Assembly (NCBI RefSeq): GCF_026262505.1
Contig: NC_067207.1
Coordinates: 22,536,082 to 22,600,081, forward strand
Reading direction: 5' to 3'
Length of the DNA: 64,000 bases
DNA from: Trichomonas vaginalis G3
Lineage: Eukaryota; Parabasalia; Trichomonadida; Trichomonadidae
Of the stretch, positions 13,320 through 24,550 are shown piece after piece. The notes beneath the pieces are model-generated. The model did no database searches. It was not told where the DNA came from and was given only the letters and a program-made list of their open reading frames with translations. Each line of letters starts with the position of its first letter. Within the stretch, counting starts at the first letter, position 1. Both the position numbers and the translations under genes were made by a program.

Positions 13320-14291
13320 TTATAAAATAACATAAAAAATTAATAAAGGAGCGTGTAAAGAGAAATATTGATGACACAGGAATGTGTATTTGAAGTTATA
13401 GATAGAAATTGTAGTGTAGTTTGTGAAATCATCAACTGTGAATTGATTGTGACTAAGAGGTTTGAAAGAAGATGATGATATCTTTGATCCAGATTTAGGA
13501 TATATGATCGTGTTTATGTTCGTGTTCATTTTAAGTATTTCATCTTGATATTCGTATCTATTACTCTCATTAGTTGATGATATAACAACTGTTCTATTTT
13601 CTTTATAATATGTTGCATATAAACTTGAATTCGTATAAATAATATCTTTTTTCTGAACTGCTGAATTATAAAATCCGAATCCATATGGGTCAGACCAAGC
13701 AATTTCTTCATATGGATTTTGCTTTCGATATATTGTTACAGATTTGATAGCTTTAGGTCGAAATAAAAGCGCCGTAATAGATTGGACTGTTTGAGGTATA
13801 TATAAATGCTCAACTATTTGTAAGCATTCTGTAGAACCGGAAAGTATTGAAGTTACTCCAAAAGGAACTGTTAGTATTTTAGACTGATAATTTGGAGGAA
13901 CACATACTAATTTTATCATATCTTTAGAGAATAAAATGCCATCTAGTACTTGATAATTCGGTTGATTTTCATCTATTGTATATTTTTCTAGTTTATAATT
14001 ATGTTCGAGAGGTTCACTGGTATGGAATACTCTAAGATGATACGGAATGTGAAATTCTCTAATTTGTGAACTTGTGATAATATTATTACCAAATTCTTCA
14101 ACTGAATCAGGAAATTCGATTGTTTCAAGTTTAACATAATCAGTAAATGCAAATTCGCCTATCTTTTTAACCGGACCTTGAATTTTAATATGAACTGCTT
14201 CTTGTTTTTTCTCTGATTGAGGTTCTTCAAATGATGCTGAACTTGTGGTAATAGTGAGAGTTTTCGATGACAGATCCCAATCATACTTGTA
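13320..14291 (-). CDS. Unit B2: intact type B BspA-like LRR frame, no ATG start
   Basis: The only full type B unit without an indel (972 bp). The N-terminal half is clearly different from A (DWDLSSKTLTIT, HIPYHLRVFHTSEPLEH), while the last ~115 codons match A almost base for base. The aligned start codon is TAC. The frame continues only a few codons upstream (DALA-YKY) before TAA. First ATG at 13919. Confidence 0.6.
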   Translation of the reverse strand, partial: YKYDWDLSSKTLTITTSSASFEEPQSEKKQEAVHIKIQGPVKKIGEFAFTDYVKLETIEFPDSVEEFGNNIITSSQIREFHIPYHLRVFHTSEPLEHNYKLEKYTIDENQPNYQVLDGILFSKDMIKLVCVPPNYQSKILTVPFGVTSILSGSTECLQIVEHLYIPQTVQSITALLFRPKAIKSVTIYRKQNPYEEIAWSDPYGFGFYNSAVQKKDIIYTNSSLYATYYKENRTVVISSTNESNRYEYQDEILKMNTNINTIIYPKSGSKISSSSFKPLSHNQFTVDDFTNYTTISIYNFKYTFLCHQYFSLHAPLLIFYVIL

Positions 14292-14908
14292 TGCTAATGC
14301 ATCTTATAAGATTAAAAAAAATTAGGGTTTTCCTAAAAGTACAAAACCGATTATTTTACATTCAAACTGCGTATTATTTGGACGTTTAAAAATCTATCGG
14401 CGTAAAGTGGACAAAAGATGTATTTATTTTTTCTTTTATATATTTTGCATACGCAATTGTTGCTATACTTTATTAATGGATTTGATTATTTATAATCGTC
14501 AACTCCAAATAATCGTCAAATTCGAATTTTAAATAATCAGTTTTGCGCTTTTTTTGCACCCCATATAAAAACCAAAAATTGAATATTATATTTTTTAGGA
14601 TGCGTAATGATTGCATAAGAAATCAACACACTCATAAATGATTTTCAAATAATTTTGATGCTAGTATTAATTCAATAAATGAATATCATTGGAATGGTTG
14701 TAAGTATCAATTCACACTGAAGAAAAACAGAAATGCGCAATAGCGATAGTATTATCATTATGATATAAAATAAAGATATTTTCATCAAAAAAATAAAATA
14801 ATTTATGGAATATTAGATAATATTAGATAATAATCTGCTTTTTATCCTACTATATCTATAAAAGTTATAAAGAGGATTTGATTATTAGAAATGCAAAAGG
14901 ATTCTTTA

Positions 14909-15886
14909 CTATGTCAACATTAAAAATAAGGAAGAAGAAATTGAAGATGGTAAAGAGAAACATTGATAGCACAAGGCTGTGTATTTGAAGTTATAGATAG
15001 AAATTGTAGTGTAGTTTGTGAAATCATCAACTGTGAATTGATTGTGACTAAGAGGTTTGAAAGAAGATGATGATATCTTTGATACAGATTTAGGATATAT
15101 GATCGTGTTTATGTTCGTGTTCATTTTAAGTATTTCATCTTGATATTCGTATCTATTACTCTCATTAGTTGATGATATAACAACTGTTCTATTTTCTTTG
15201 TAATATGTTGCATATAAACTTGAATTCGTATAAATAATATCTTTTTTCTGAACTGCTGAATTATAAAATCCGAATCCATATGGATCATACCATGCTATTT
15301 CTTTTGTTGAATTTTCTTTTCGATAAATTGTTATAGATTTAATTGATTTTGGCTCATATAACAAACCTGTAATAGATTGGACTGTCTGCGGTATATATAA
15401 ATGCTCAACATTTTGCAAACAACCTGTTGCACCTGGAAGTATTGAAGTTACTCCATATGGTATCGTTAATATTTTAGACTGGTAATTTGGTGGCACATTT
15501 ACCAATTTCGTCATATCTTTTGAGTACAAAATTCCGTCTTTTACTTGAAAATTCGCTTGATTCTCATCAATTGAGTATTTTTCTAATTTATTATTAAACT
15601 CAAGAGGTCCTCTGTGATGAAACGTAGTAAGGTGAAATGGAATGTGAATTTCAGTAATTTGAGATTTTGAGATGATGTTATTACCAAACTCTTCAACTGA
15701 ATCAGGAAATTCAATTGTTTCCAATTTGTAATAATCCATAAATGCTGAATCTTCAATTTTTTTAACCGGACCATGGATTTTAATATGAACCGCATCAATT
15801 TTATGCTCCCATTGGTTACTATCAATAGAATTTGCACTAGTAGTGATTGTAAGTGTTTTGGTTGGCTCATCCCAATCATATCCCGT
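14909..15886 (-). CDS. Unit A9: BspA-like LRR frame, start codon ACG
   Basis: Uninterrupted 978 bp with the SSLFLMLT-type C-terminus that is found whenever an A unit lies just 3' of the long S2 spacer. Start position ACG, first ATG at 15739. First A of the regular 2,932-bp A+B series. Confidence 0.6.
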   Translation of the reverse strand, partial: TGYDWDEPTKTLTITTSANSIDSNQWEHKIDAVHIKIHGPVKKIEDSAFMDYYKLETIEFPDSVEEFGNNIISKSQITEIHIPFHLTTFHHRGPLEFNNKLEKYSIDENQANFQVKDGILYSKDMTKLVNVPPNYQSKILTIPYGVTSILPGATGCLQNVEHLYIPQTVQSITGLLYEPKSIKSITIYRKENSTKEIAWYDPYGFGFYNSAVQKKDIIYTNSSLYATYYKENRTVVISSTNESNRYEYQDEILKMNTNINTIIYPKSVSKISSSSFKPLSHNQFTVDDFTNYTTISIYNFKYTALCYQCFSLPSSISSSLFLMLT

Positions 15887-16250
15887 TCAAAAATGTATGA
15901 GTTAAATTAGGAAAAAATTGAAAAAATTTGAATGATAACTATATATTTCTACTTTTGTTCTAAAATAGCATGTAAGTTAGATTGAATCGAAATAGAGCCC
16001 TAATAATTCAATGCTGAATAATTCAAAATGAATCCGCGGCAATTGAAAATTTGATTGTTAATTTTTTATGCAAATTTTTCCCCTATTGAATCACAATGAT
16101 TAATGGAAAATTGCAAAAGAATCAATTTTTATTTCAATTCAATATTACTATAATTTCTCTCATTGGAATAGCACTTCTCAATGATATCAGAAAAATCAAT
16201 GATTACTCACTCAAAACACAGGCTTTTATAATCATTTTTTTTTGATGTGA

Positions 16251-17220
16251 TTATAAAATAACATAAAAAATTAATAAAGGAGCGTGTAAAGAGAAATATT
16301 GATGACACAGGAATGTGTATTTGAAGTTATAGATAGAAATTGTAGTGTAGTTTGTGAAATCATCAACTGTGAATTGATTGTGACTAAGAGGTTTGAAAGA
16401 AGATGATGATATCTTTGATCAGATTTAGGATATATGATCGTGTTTATGTTCGTGTTCATTTTAAGTATTTCATCTTGATATTCGTATCTATTACTCTCAT
16501 TAGTTGATGATATAACAACTGTTCTATTTTCTTTATAATATGTTGCATATAAACTTGAATTCGTATAAATAATATCTTTTTTCTGAACTGCTGAATTATA
16601 AAATCCGAATCCATATGGGTCAGACCAAGCAATTTCTTCATATGGATTTTGCTTTCGATATATTGTTACAGATTTGATAGCTTTAGGTCGAAATAAAAGC
16701 GCCGTAATAGATTGGACTGTTTGAGGTATATATAAATGCTCAACTATTTGTAAGCATTCTGTAGAACCGGAAAGTATTGAAGTTACTCCAAAAGGAACTG
16801 TTAGTATTTTAGACTGATAATTTGGAGGAACACATACTAATTTTATCATATCTTTAGAGAATAAAATGCCATCTAGTACTTGATAATTCGGTTGATTTTC
16901 ATCTATTGTATATTTTTCTAGTTTATAATTATGTTCGAGAGGTTCACTGGTATGGAATACTCTAAGATGATACGGAATGTGAAATTCTCTAATTTGTGAA
17001 CTTGTGATAATATTATTACCAAATTCTTCAACTGAATCAGGAAATTCGATTTTTCAAGTTTAACATAATCAGTAAATGCAAATTCGCCTATCTTTTTAAC
17101 CGGACCTTGAATTTTAATATGAACTGCTTCTTGTTTTTTCTCTGATTGAGGTTCTTCAAATGATGCTGAACTTGTGGTAATAGTGAGAGTTTTCGATGAC
17201 AGATCCCAATCATACTTGTA
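16251..17220 (-). pseudogene. Unit B3: BspA-like LRR type B, frameshifted
   Basis: One C is lost near 16420 (TGATCAGA for TGATCCAGA). A second loss near 17051 (GATTTTTC for GATTGTTTC, a one-base deletion with a substitution) changes the N-terminal part. Otherwise like B2. Confidence 0.7.
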
Positions 17221-17840
17221 TGCTAATGCATCTTATAAGATTAAAAAAAAAATTAGGGTTTTCCTAAAAGTACAAAACCGATTATTTTACATTCAAACTG
17301 CGTATTATTTGGACGTTTAAAAATCTATCGGCGTAAAGTGGACAAAAGATGTATTTATTTTTTCTTTTATATATTTTGCATACGCAATTGTTGCTATACT
17401 TTATTAATGGATTTGATTATTTATAATCGTCAACTCCAAATAATCGTCAAATTCGAATTTTAAATAATCAGTTTTGCGCTTTTTTTTGCACCCCATATAA
17501 AAACCAAAAATTGAATATTATATTTTTTAGGATGCGTAATGATTGCATAAGAAATCAACACACTCATAAATGATTTTCAAATAATTTTGATGCTAGTATT
17601 AATTCAATAAATGAATATCATTGGAATGGTTGTAAGTATCAATTCACACTGAAGAAAAACAGAAATGCGCAATAGCGATAGTATTATCATTATGATATAA
17701 AATAAAGATATTTTCATCAAAAAAATAAAATAATTTATGGAATATTAGATAATATTAGATAATAATCTGCTTTTTATCCTACTATATCTATAAAAGTTAT
17801 AAAGAGGATTTGATTATTAGAAATGCAAAAGGATTCTTTA

Positions 17841-18818
17841 CTATGTCAACATTAAAAATAAGGAAGAAGAAATTGAAGATGGTAAAGAGAAACATTGATA
17901 GCACAAGGCTGTGTATTTGAAGTTATAGATAGAAATTGTAGTGTAGTTTGTGAAATCATCAACTGTGAATTGATTGTGACTAAGAGGTTTGAAAGAAGAT
18001 GATGATATCTTTGATACAGATTTAGGATATATGATCGTGTTTATGTTCGTGTTCATTTTAAGTATTTCATCTTGATATTCGTATCTATTACTCTCATTAG
18101 TTGATGATATAACAACTGTTCTATTTTCTTTGTAATATGTTGCATATAAACTTGAATTCGTATAAATAATATCTTTTTTCTGAACTGCTGAATTATAAAA
18201 TCCGAATCCATATGGATCATACCATGCTATTTCTTTTGTTGAATTTTCTTTTCGATAAATTGTTATAGATTTAATTGATTTTGGCTCATATAACAAACCT
18301 GTAATAGATTGGACTGTCTGCGGTATATATAAATGCTCAACATTTTGCAAACAACCTGTTGCACCTGGAAGTATTGAAGTTACTCCATATGGTATCGTTA
18401 ATATTTTAGACTGGTAATTTGGTGGCACATTTACCAATTTCGTCATATCTTTTGAGTACAAAATTCCGTCTTTTACTTGAAAATTCGCTTGATTCTCATC
18501 AATTGAGTATTTTTCTAATTTATTATTAAACTCAAGAGGTCCTCTGTGATGAAACGTAGTAAGGTGAAATGGAATGTGAATTTCAGTAATTTGAGATTTT
18601 GAGATGATGTTATTACCAAACTCTTCAACTGAATCAGGAAATTCAATTGTTTCCAATTTGTAATAATCCATAAATGCTGAATCTTCAATTTTTTTAACCG
18701 GACCATGGATTTTAATATGAACCGCATCAATTTTATGCTCCCATTGGTTACTATCAATAGAATTTGCACTAGTAGTGATTGTAAGTGTTTTGGTTGGCTC
18801 ATCCCAATCATATCCCGT
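17841..18818 (-). CDS. Unit A10: BspA-like LRR frame, start codon ACG
   Basis: Uninterrupted 978 bp, the same protein as A9 and A11. Start position ACG, first ATG at 18671. Confidence 0.6.
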   Translation of the reverse strand, partial: TGYDWDEPTKTLTITTSANSIDSNQWEHKIDAVHIKIHGPVKKIEDSAFMDYYKLETIEFPDSVEEFGNNIISKSQITEIHIPFHLTTFHHRGPLEFNNKLEKYSIDENQANFQVKDGILYSKDMTKLVNVPPNYQSKILTIPYGVTSILPGATGCLQNVEHLYIPQTVQSITGLLYEPKSIKSITIYRKENSTKEIAWYDPYGFGFYNSAVQKKDIIYTNSSLYATYYKENRTVVISSTNESNRYEYQDEILKMNTNINTIIYPKSVSKISSSSFKPLSHNQFTVDDFTNYTTISIYNFKYTALCYQCFSLPSSISSSLFLMLT

Positions 18819-19182
18819 TCAAAAATGTATGAGTTAAATTAGGAAAAAATTGAAAAAATTTGAATGATAACTATATATTTCTACTTTTGTTCTAAAATAG
18901 CATGTAAGTTAGATTGAATCGAAATAGAGCCCTAATAATTCAATGCTGAATAATTCAAAATGAATCCGCGGCAATTGAAAATTTGATTGTTAATTTTTTA
19001 TGCAAATTTTTCCCCTATTGAATCACAATGATTAATGGAAAATTGCAAAAGAATCAATTTTTATTTCAATTCAATATTACTATAATTTCTCTCATTGGAA
19101 TAGCACTTCTCAATGATATCAGAAAAATCAATGATTACTCACTCAAAACACAGGCTTTTATAATCATTTTTTTTTGATGTGA

Positions 19183-20153
19183 TTATAAAATAACATAAAA
19201 AATTAATAAAGGAGCGTGTAAAGAGAAATATTGATGACACAGGAATGTGTATTTGAAGTTATAGATAGAAATTGTAGTGTAGTTTGTGAAATCATCAACT
19301 GTGAATTGATTGTGACTAAGAGGTTTGAAAGAAGATGATGATATCTTTGATACAGATTTAGGATATATGATCGTGTTTATGTTCGTGTTCATTTTAAGTA
19401 TTTCATCTTGATATTCGTATCTATTACTCTCATTAGTTGATGATATAACAACTGTTCTATTTTCTTTATAATATGTTGCATATAAACTTGAATTCGTATA
19501 AATAATATCTTTTTTCTGAACTGCTGAATTATAAAATCCGAATCCATATGGGTCAGACCAAGCAATTTCTTCATATGGATTTTGCTTTCGATATATTGTT
19601 ACAGATTTGATAGCTTTAGGTCGAAATAAAAGCGCCGTAATAGATTGGACTGTTTGAGGTATATATAAATGCTCAACTATTTGTAAGCATTCTGTAGAAC
19701 CGGAAAGTATTGAAGTTACTCCAAAAGGAACTGTTAGTATTTTAGACTGATAATTTGGAGGAACACATACTAATTTTATCATATCTTTAGAGAATAAAAT
19801 GCCATCTAGTACTTGATAATTCGGTTGATTTTCATCTATTGTATATTTTTCTAGTTTATAATTATGTTCGAGAGGTTCACTGGTATGGAATACTCTAAGA
19901 TGATACGGAATGTGAAATTCTCTAATTTGTGAACTTGTGATAATATTATTACCAAATTCTTCAACTGAATCAGGAAATTCGATTGTTTCAAGTTTAACAT
20001 AATCAGTAATGCAAATTCGCCTATCTTTTTAACCGGACCTTGAATTTTAATATGAACTGCTTCTTGTTTTTTCTCTGATTGAGGTTCTTCAAATGATGCT
20101 GAACTTGTGGTAATAGTGAGAGTTTTCGATGACAGATCCCAATCATACTTGTA
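19183..20153 (-). pseudogene. Unit B4: BspA-like LRR type B, one frameshift
   Basis: 971 bp. One A is missing near 20009 (CAGTAATGC for CAGTAAATGC), which breaks the N-terminal part. The part from MIKLV (ATG at 19782) to the stop is intact and has the A-type C-terminus. Confidence 0.7.
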
Positions 20154-20772
20154 TGCTAATGCATCTTATAAGATTAAAAAAAAAATTAGGGTTTTCCTAA
20201 AAGTACAAAACCGATTATTTTACATTCAAACTGCGTATTATTTGGACGTTTAAAAATCTATCGGCGTAAAGTGGACAAAAGATGTATTTATTTTTTCTTT
20301 TATATATTTTGCATACGCAATTGTTGCTATACTTTATTAATGGATTTGATTATTTATAATCGTCAACTCCAAATAATCGTCAAATTCGAATTTTAAATAA
20401 TCAGTTTTGCGCTTTTTTTGCACCCCATATAAAAACCAAAAATTGAATATTATATTTTTTAGGATGCGTAATGATTGCATAAGAAATCAACACACTCATA
20501 AATGATTTTCAAATAATTTTGATGCTAGTATTAATTCAATAAATGAATATCATTGGAATGGTTGTAAGTATCAATTCACACTGAAGAAAAACAGAAATGC
20601 GCAATAGCGATAGTATTATCATTATGATATAAAATAAAGATATTTTCATCAAAAAAATAAAATAATTTATGGAATATTAGATAATATTAGATAATAATCT
20701 GCTTTTTATCCTACTATATCTATAAAAGTTATAAAGAGGATTTGATTATTAGAAATGCAAAAGGATTCTTTA

Positions 20773-21750
20773 CTATGTCAACATTAAAAATAAGGAAGAA
20801 GAAATTGAAGATGGTAAAGAGAAACATTGATAGCACAAGGCTGTGTATTTGAAGTTATAGATAGAAATTGTAGTGTAGTTTGTGAAATCATCAACTGTGA
20901 ATTGATTGTGACTAAGAGGTTTGAAAGAAGATGATGATATCTTTGATACAGATTTAGGATATATGATCGTGTTTATGTTCGTGTTCATTTTAAGTATTTC
21001 ATCTTGATATTCGTATCTATTACTCTCATTAGTTGATGATATAACAACTGTTCTATTTTCTTTGTAATATGTTGCATATAAACTTGAATTCGTATAAATA
21101 ATATCTTTTTTCTGAACTGCTGAATTATAAAATCCGAATCCATATGGATCATACCATGCTATTTCTTTTGTTGAATTTTCTTTTCGATAAATTGTTATAG
21201 ATTTAATTGATTTTGGCTCATATAACAAACCTGTAATAGATTGGACTGTCTGCGGTATATATAAATGCTCAACATTTTGCAAACAACCTGTTGCACCTGG
21301 AAGTATTGAAGTTACTCCATATGGTATCGTTAATATTTTAGACTGGTAATTTGGTGGCACATTTACCAATTTCGTCATATCTTTTGAGTACAAAATTCCG
21401 TCTTTTACTTGAAAATTCGCTTGATTCTCATCAATTGAGTATTTTTCTAATTTATTATTAAACTCAAGAGGTCCTCTGTGATGAAACGTAGTAAGGTGAA
21501 ATGGAATGTGAATTTCAGTAATTTGAGATTTTGAGATGATGTTATTACCAAACTCTTCAACTGAATCAGGAAATTCAATTGTTTCCAATTTGTAATAATC
21601 CATAAATGCTGAATCTTCAATTTTTTTAACCGGACCATGGATTTTAATATGAACCGCATCAATTTTATGCTCCCATTGGTTACTATCAATAGAATTTGCA
21701 CTAGTAGTGATTGTAAGTGTTTTGGTTGGCTCATCCCAATCATATCCCGT
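20773..21750 (-). CDS. Unit A11: BspA-like LRR frame, start codon ACG
   Basis: Uninterrupted 978 bp. Start position ACG, first ATG at 21603. Last regular A unit before the chimeric unit. Confidence 0.6.
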   Translation of the reverse strand, partial: TGYDWDEPTKTLTITTSANSIDSNQWEHKIDAVHIKIHGPVKKIEDSAFMDYYKLETIEFPDSVEEFGNNIISKSQITEIHIPFHLTTFHHRGPLEFNNKLEKYSIDENQANFQVKDGILYSKDMTKLVNVPPNYQSKILTIPYGVTSILPGATGCLQNVEHLYIPQTVQSITGLLYEPKSIKSITIYRKENSTKEIAWYDPYGFGFYNSAVQKKDIIYTNSSLYATYYKENRTVVISSTNESNRYEYQDEILKMNTNINTIIYPKSVSKISSSSFKPLSHNQFTVDDFTNYTTISIYNFKYTALCYQCFSLPSSISSSLFLMLT

Positions 21751-22114
21751 TCAAAAATGTATGAGTTAAATTAGGAAAAAATTGAAAAAATTTGAATGAT
21801 AACTATATATTTCTACTTTTGTTCTAAAATAGCATGTAAGTTAGATTGAATCGAAATAGAGCCCTAATAATTCAATGCTGAATAATTCAAAATGAATCCG
21901 CGGCAATTGAAAATTTGATTGTTAATTTTTTATGCAAATTTTTTCCCCTATTGAATCACAATGATTAATGGAAAATTGCAAAAGAATCAATTTTTATTTC
22001 AATTCAATATTACTATAATTTCTCTCATTGGAATAGCACTTCTCAATGATATCAGAAAAATCGATGATTACTCACTCAAAACACAGGCTTTTATAATCAT
22101 TTTTTTTGATGTGA

Positions 22115-23086
22115 TTATAAAATAACATAAAAAATTAATAAAGGAGCGTGTAAAGAGAAATATTGATGACACAGGAATGTGTATTTGAAGTTATAGATAG
22201 AAATTGTAGTGTAGTTTGTGAAATCATCAACTGTGAATTGATTGTGACTAAGAGGTTTGAAAGAAGATGATGATATCTTTGATACAGATTTAGGATATAT
22301 GATCGTGTTTATGTTCGTGTTCATTTTAAGTATTTCATCTTGATATTCGTATCTATTACTCTCATTAGTTGATGATATAACAACTGTTCTATTTTCTTTG
22401 TAATATGTTGCATATAAACTTGAATTCGTATAAATAATATCTTTTTTCTGAACTGCTGAATTATAAAATCCGAATCCATATGGATCATACCATGCTATTT
22501 CTTTTGTTGAATTTTCTTTTCGATAAATTGTTATAGATTTAATTGATTTTGGCTCATATAACAAACCTGTAATAGATTGGACTGTCTGCGGTATATATAA
22601 ATGCTCAACATTTTGCAAACAACCTGTTGCACCTGGAAGTATTGAAGTTACTCCATATGGTATCGTTAATATTTTAGACTGGTAATTTGGTGGCACATTT
22701 ACCAATTTCGTCATATCTTTTGAGTATAAAATGCCATCTAGTACTTGATAATTCGGTTGATTTTCATCTATTGTATATTTTTCTAGTTTATAATTATGTT
22801 CGAGAGGTTCACTGGTATGGAATACTCTAAGATGATACGGAATGTGAAATTCTCTAATTTGTGAATTTGTGATAATATTATTACCAAATTCTTCAACTGA
22901 ATTAAGAAATTCGATTGTTTCAAGTTTAACATAATCAGTAAATACATCATTTCCTATCTTTTTAACCGGACCTTGAATTTTAATATGAACTGCTTCTTGT
23001 TTTTTCTCTGATTGTGAACCTCCAAACGATGTTGCATTTGTGGTGATTGTGAGGGTTTTTATTGACGGATCCCAAGCATAGCCGTC
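22115..23086 (-). CDS. A/C chimeric BspA-like LRR unit, no ATG start
   Basis: 972-bp open frame. The C-terminal 200 codons are type A, while the N-terminal ~125 codons (to about 22725) belong to a third, B-related version (YAWDPSIKTLTIT, NDVFTDYVKLETIEF). The switch point lies at the YSKD/MTKLV boundary. The aligned start codon is GAC. The frame runs on upstream for about 25 more codons without any ATG until TAG. This is direct evidence for recombination or gene conversion between unit types. Confidence 0.65.
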   Translation of the reverse strand, partial: DGYAWDPSIKTLTITTNATSFGGSQSEKKQEAVHIKIQGPVKKIGNDVFTDYVKLETIEFLNSVEEFGNNIITNSQIREFHIPYHLRVFHTSEPLEHNYKLEKYTIDENQPNYQVLDGILYSKDMTKLVNVPPNYQSKILTIPYGVTSILPGATGCLQNVEHLYIPQTVQSITGLLYEPKSIKSITIYRKENSTKEIAWYDPYGFGFYNSAVQKKDIIYTNSSLYATYYKENRTVVISSTNESNRYEYQDEILKMNTNINTIIYPKSVSKISSSSFKPLSHNQFTVDDFTNYTTISIYNFKYTFLCHQYFSLHAPLLIFYVIL

Positions 23087-23219
23087 AATTAATGCATCAT
23101 ATGAGACAAAAAAAAATCGGATACGATATTTTATAAGAAACTCATCCTATCGTTCAATAGGGATTTTTTAGATTTAGTAGATCTTAGCCGTTATTCCTCA
23201 AAACGAGATCCTTAAATTT

Positions 23220-23440
23220 ATGTATGGAGAAACATTGATAACACAGGGCTGTATATATTTGAAGTTATGAATAGAAATTGTATATAGTTTGTGAAATCTT
23301 CAACAGTGAATTATTGTGACTAAGAGGTATGATATATCAAATAATTTCATTATTAACTTGAACTATTGTATATTTTCTAGTTTCTAATTCTTTTCGAGAG
23401 GCGTACGTATATGGAATGCTCAAAGATAAAATGATAATGA
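23220..23440 (-). pseudogene. Collapsed relic of a BspA-like unit
   Basis: Within the spacer between the array and the intact paralogue, 23226-23335 resembles the C-terminal coding end of the units with several indels. It is directly followed by ~80 bp resembling the middle region (around the EKYTIDEN codons). Everything between is deleted. The rest of 23087-23572 resembles a decayed long spacer. Confidence 0.6.
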
Positions 23441-23572
23441 ATATCAATTCACATTGAATAAAGTAGTAATTCGCAATAGTGATAGTAATCATTATGATAT
23501 AAAATGAACGAATATCTGTTTAAAAAAGAAATAAAGAGGATTTGATTATTAGATATTCAAAAGGATTCTTTA

Positions 23573-24550
23573 CTATAACAACATTAAAAATAAGGAAGAA
23601 ATAAGTAAAGAGGGTAAAGAGAAATATTGATGACACAGGAATGTGTATTTGAAGTTATAGATAGAAATTGTAGTGTAGTTTGTGAAGTCTTCAACAGTGA
23701 ATTGATTGTGACTAAGAGTTTTGAAAGAAGAAGATGATATCTTTGATACAGATTTAGGATATATGATTGTAGTTATACTTGTATCCAAACTAAGTATTTC
23801 ATCTTGATATTCGTATCTATTATTCTCATCAGTTGAAGATATGACAACTGTTTTATTTTCTTTATAATATGTTGCATACAAACTTGAATTTGTATAAATA
23901 ATATCTTTCTGTTGAATGGGTGAATCTCTAAAATTGAAATCATATGTGTTCACCCAAGTAATTTGATCGTTCATGCTCTCATTCCTATAAATGATTAGTT
24001 TTTTGATTACTTTAGGGCGAAATAGCATGCCATATATATAATTTACTGTTTGAGGAACAATTAACTGTTCAATATTTTGCAAGTAGTCAACGGATGATAA
24101 AATTATAGAAGTTACACCAAAAGGGATTGTAAATATCTTTGATTGGTAATTTGGAGGTATGTTGACTAATTTGGTCATATCTTTTGAATATAAAACTCCA
24201 TCAACAACTCTAAAATTTTGTTGGTTCTCATCAATTGTATATTTTTCGAGTTTAAAGTTATATTCGAGTGGTCCATTGCTATGATATATTTTAAGATTTA
24301 ATGGGATGTGAATTTCTTTAATTTTTGAAAATGTGATAATATTATTCCCGAACTCTTCAATAGAATCTGGCAATTCGATTGTTTCAACATTAGAATATGA
24401 AGTAAAAATTTGATCACCCAATATTTTAACTTGTCCTTGAATAACGATGTGAATTGCATCAGTCTTATGTTCTGTTTGAACGCCTTCAATTTTATCGTCA
24501 TTTGATATAACTGTGAGAGTTTTAGTTGATTCATCCCATTGGAAATTCAT
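23573..24550 (-). CDS. BspA-like leucine-rich repeat protein, complete paralogue
   Basis: 325-residue protein with a real ATG start (preceded in frame by TAA). The sequence shows LRR_5/TpLRR-type repeats: hydrophobic strand motifs spaced about 23 residues (VETIELPDSIEEFGNN, IKEIHIPLNLK, IEQLIVPQTVN) and the family signature DGVLYSKDMTKLVNIPP at about residues 115-131. The last ~25 residues are hydrophobic (SLLISSLFLMLL), so a C-terminal membrane association is possible; no N-terminal signal peptide is visible. BspA-like proteins form a very large putative surface/adhesion family in trichomonads. It lies at the upstream end of the start-less array, shares its overall length, and is clearly more divergent from all units than they are from each other. 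It is the only member here with a normal start, so it is the best candidate for an expressed gene. Confidence 0.85.
   Translation of the reverse strand: MNFQWDESTKTLTVISNDDKIEGVQTEHKTDAIHIVIQGQVKILGDQIFTSYSNVETIELPDSIEEFGNNIITFSKIKEIHIPLNLKIYHSNGPLEYNFKLEKYTIDENQQNFRVVDGVLYSKDMTKLVNIPPNYQSKIFTIPFGVTSIILSSVDYLQNIEQLIVPQTVNYIYGMLFRPKVIKKLIIYRNESMNDQITWVNTYDFNFRDSPIQQKDIIYTNSSLYATYYKENKTVVISSTDENNRYEYQDEILSLDTSITTIIYPKSVSKISSSSFKTLSHNQFTVEDFTNYTTISIYNFKYTFLCHQYFSLPSLLISSLFLMLL

Larger units (their letters stand above)
1..23086 (-). repeat. Tandem array of BspA-like LRR gene units (17 units, first one cut by the window edge)
   Basis: All units point the same way and are nearly identical. Type A units (972-978 bp frame) are followed upstream by a ~364-bp spacer, giving a 1,336-bp monomer. 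Type B units are followed upstream by a ~618-bp spacer. Unit order from the left is B0, A1-A5, B1, A6-A8, B2, A9, B3, A10, B4, A11, A/C. From about 13.3 kb the A+B pair repeats exactly every 2,932 bp (14909, 17841, 20773). B shares almost identical sequence with A over its 3' third (switch near a CCATATGG) but diverges in the 5' two thirds, so units are mosaic. The translation carries LRR_5/TpLRR-type signatures such as DGILYSKDMTKLV and IEFPDSVEEFGNNII. At the position of the intact paralogue's ATG, A units have ACG, B units TAC and the A/C unit GAC. Seen: repeat structure and codons. Inferred: amplification of a start-less unit with later homogenisation. Confidence 0.93.
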
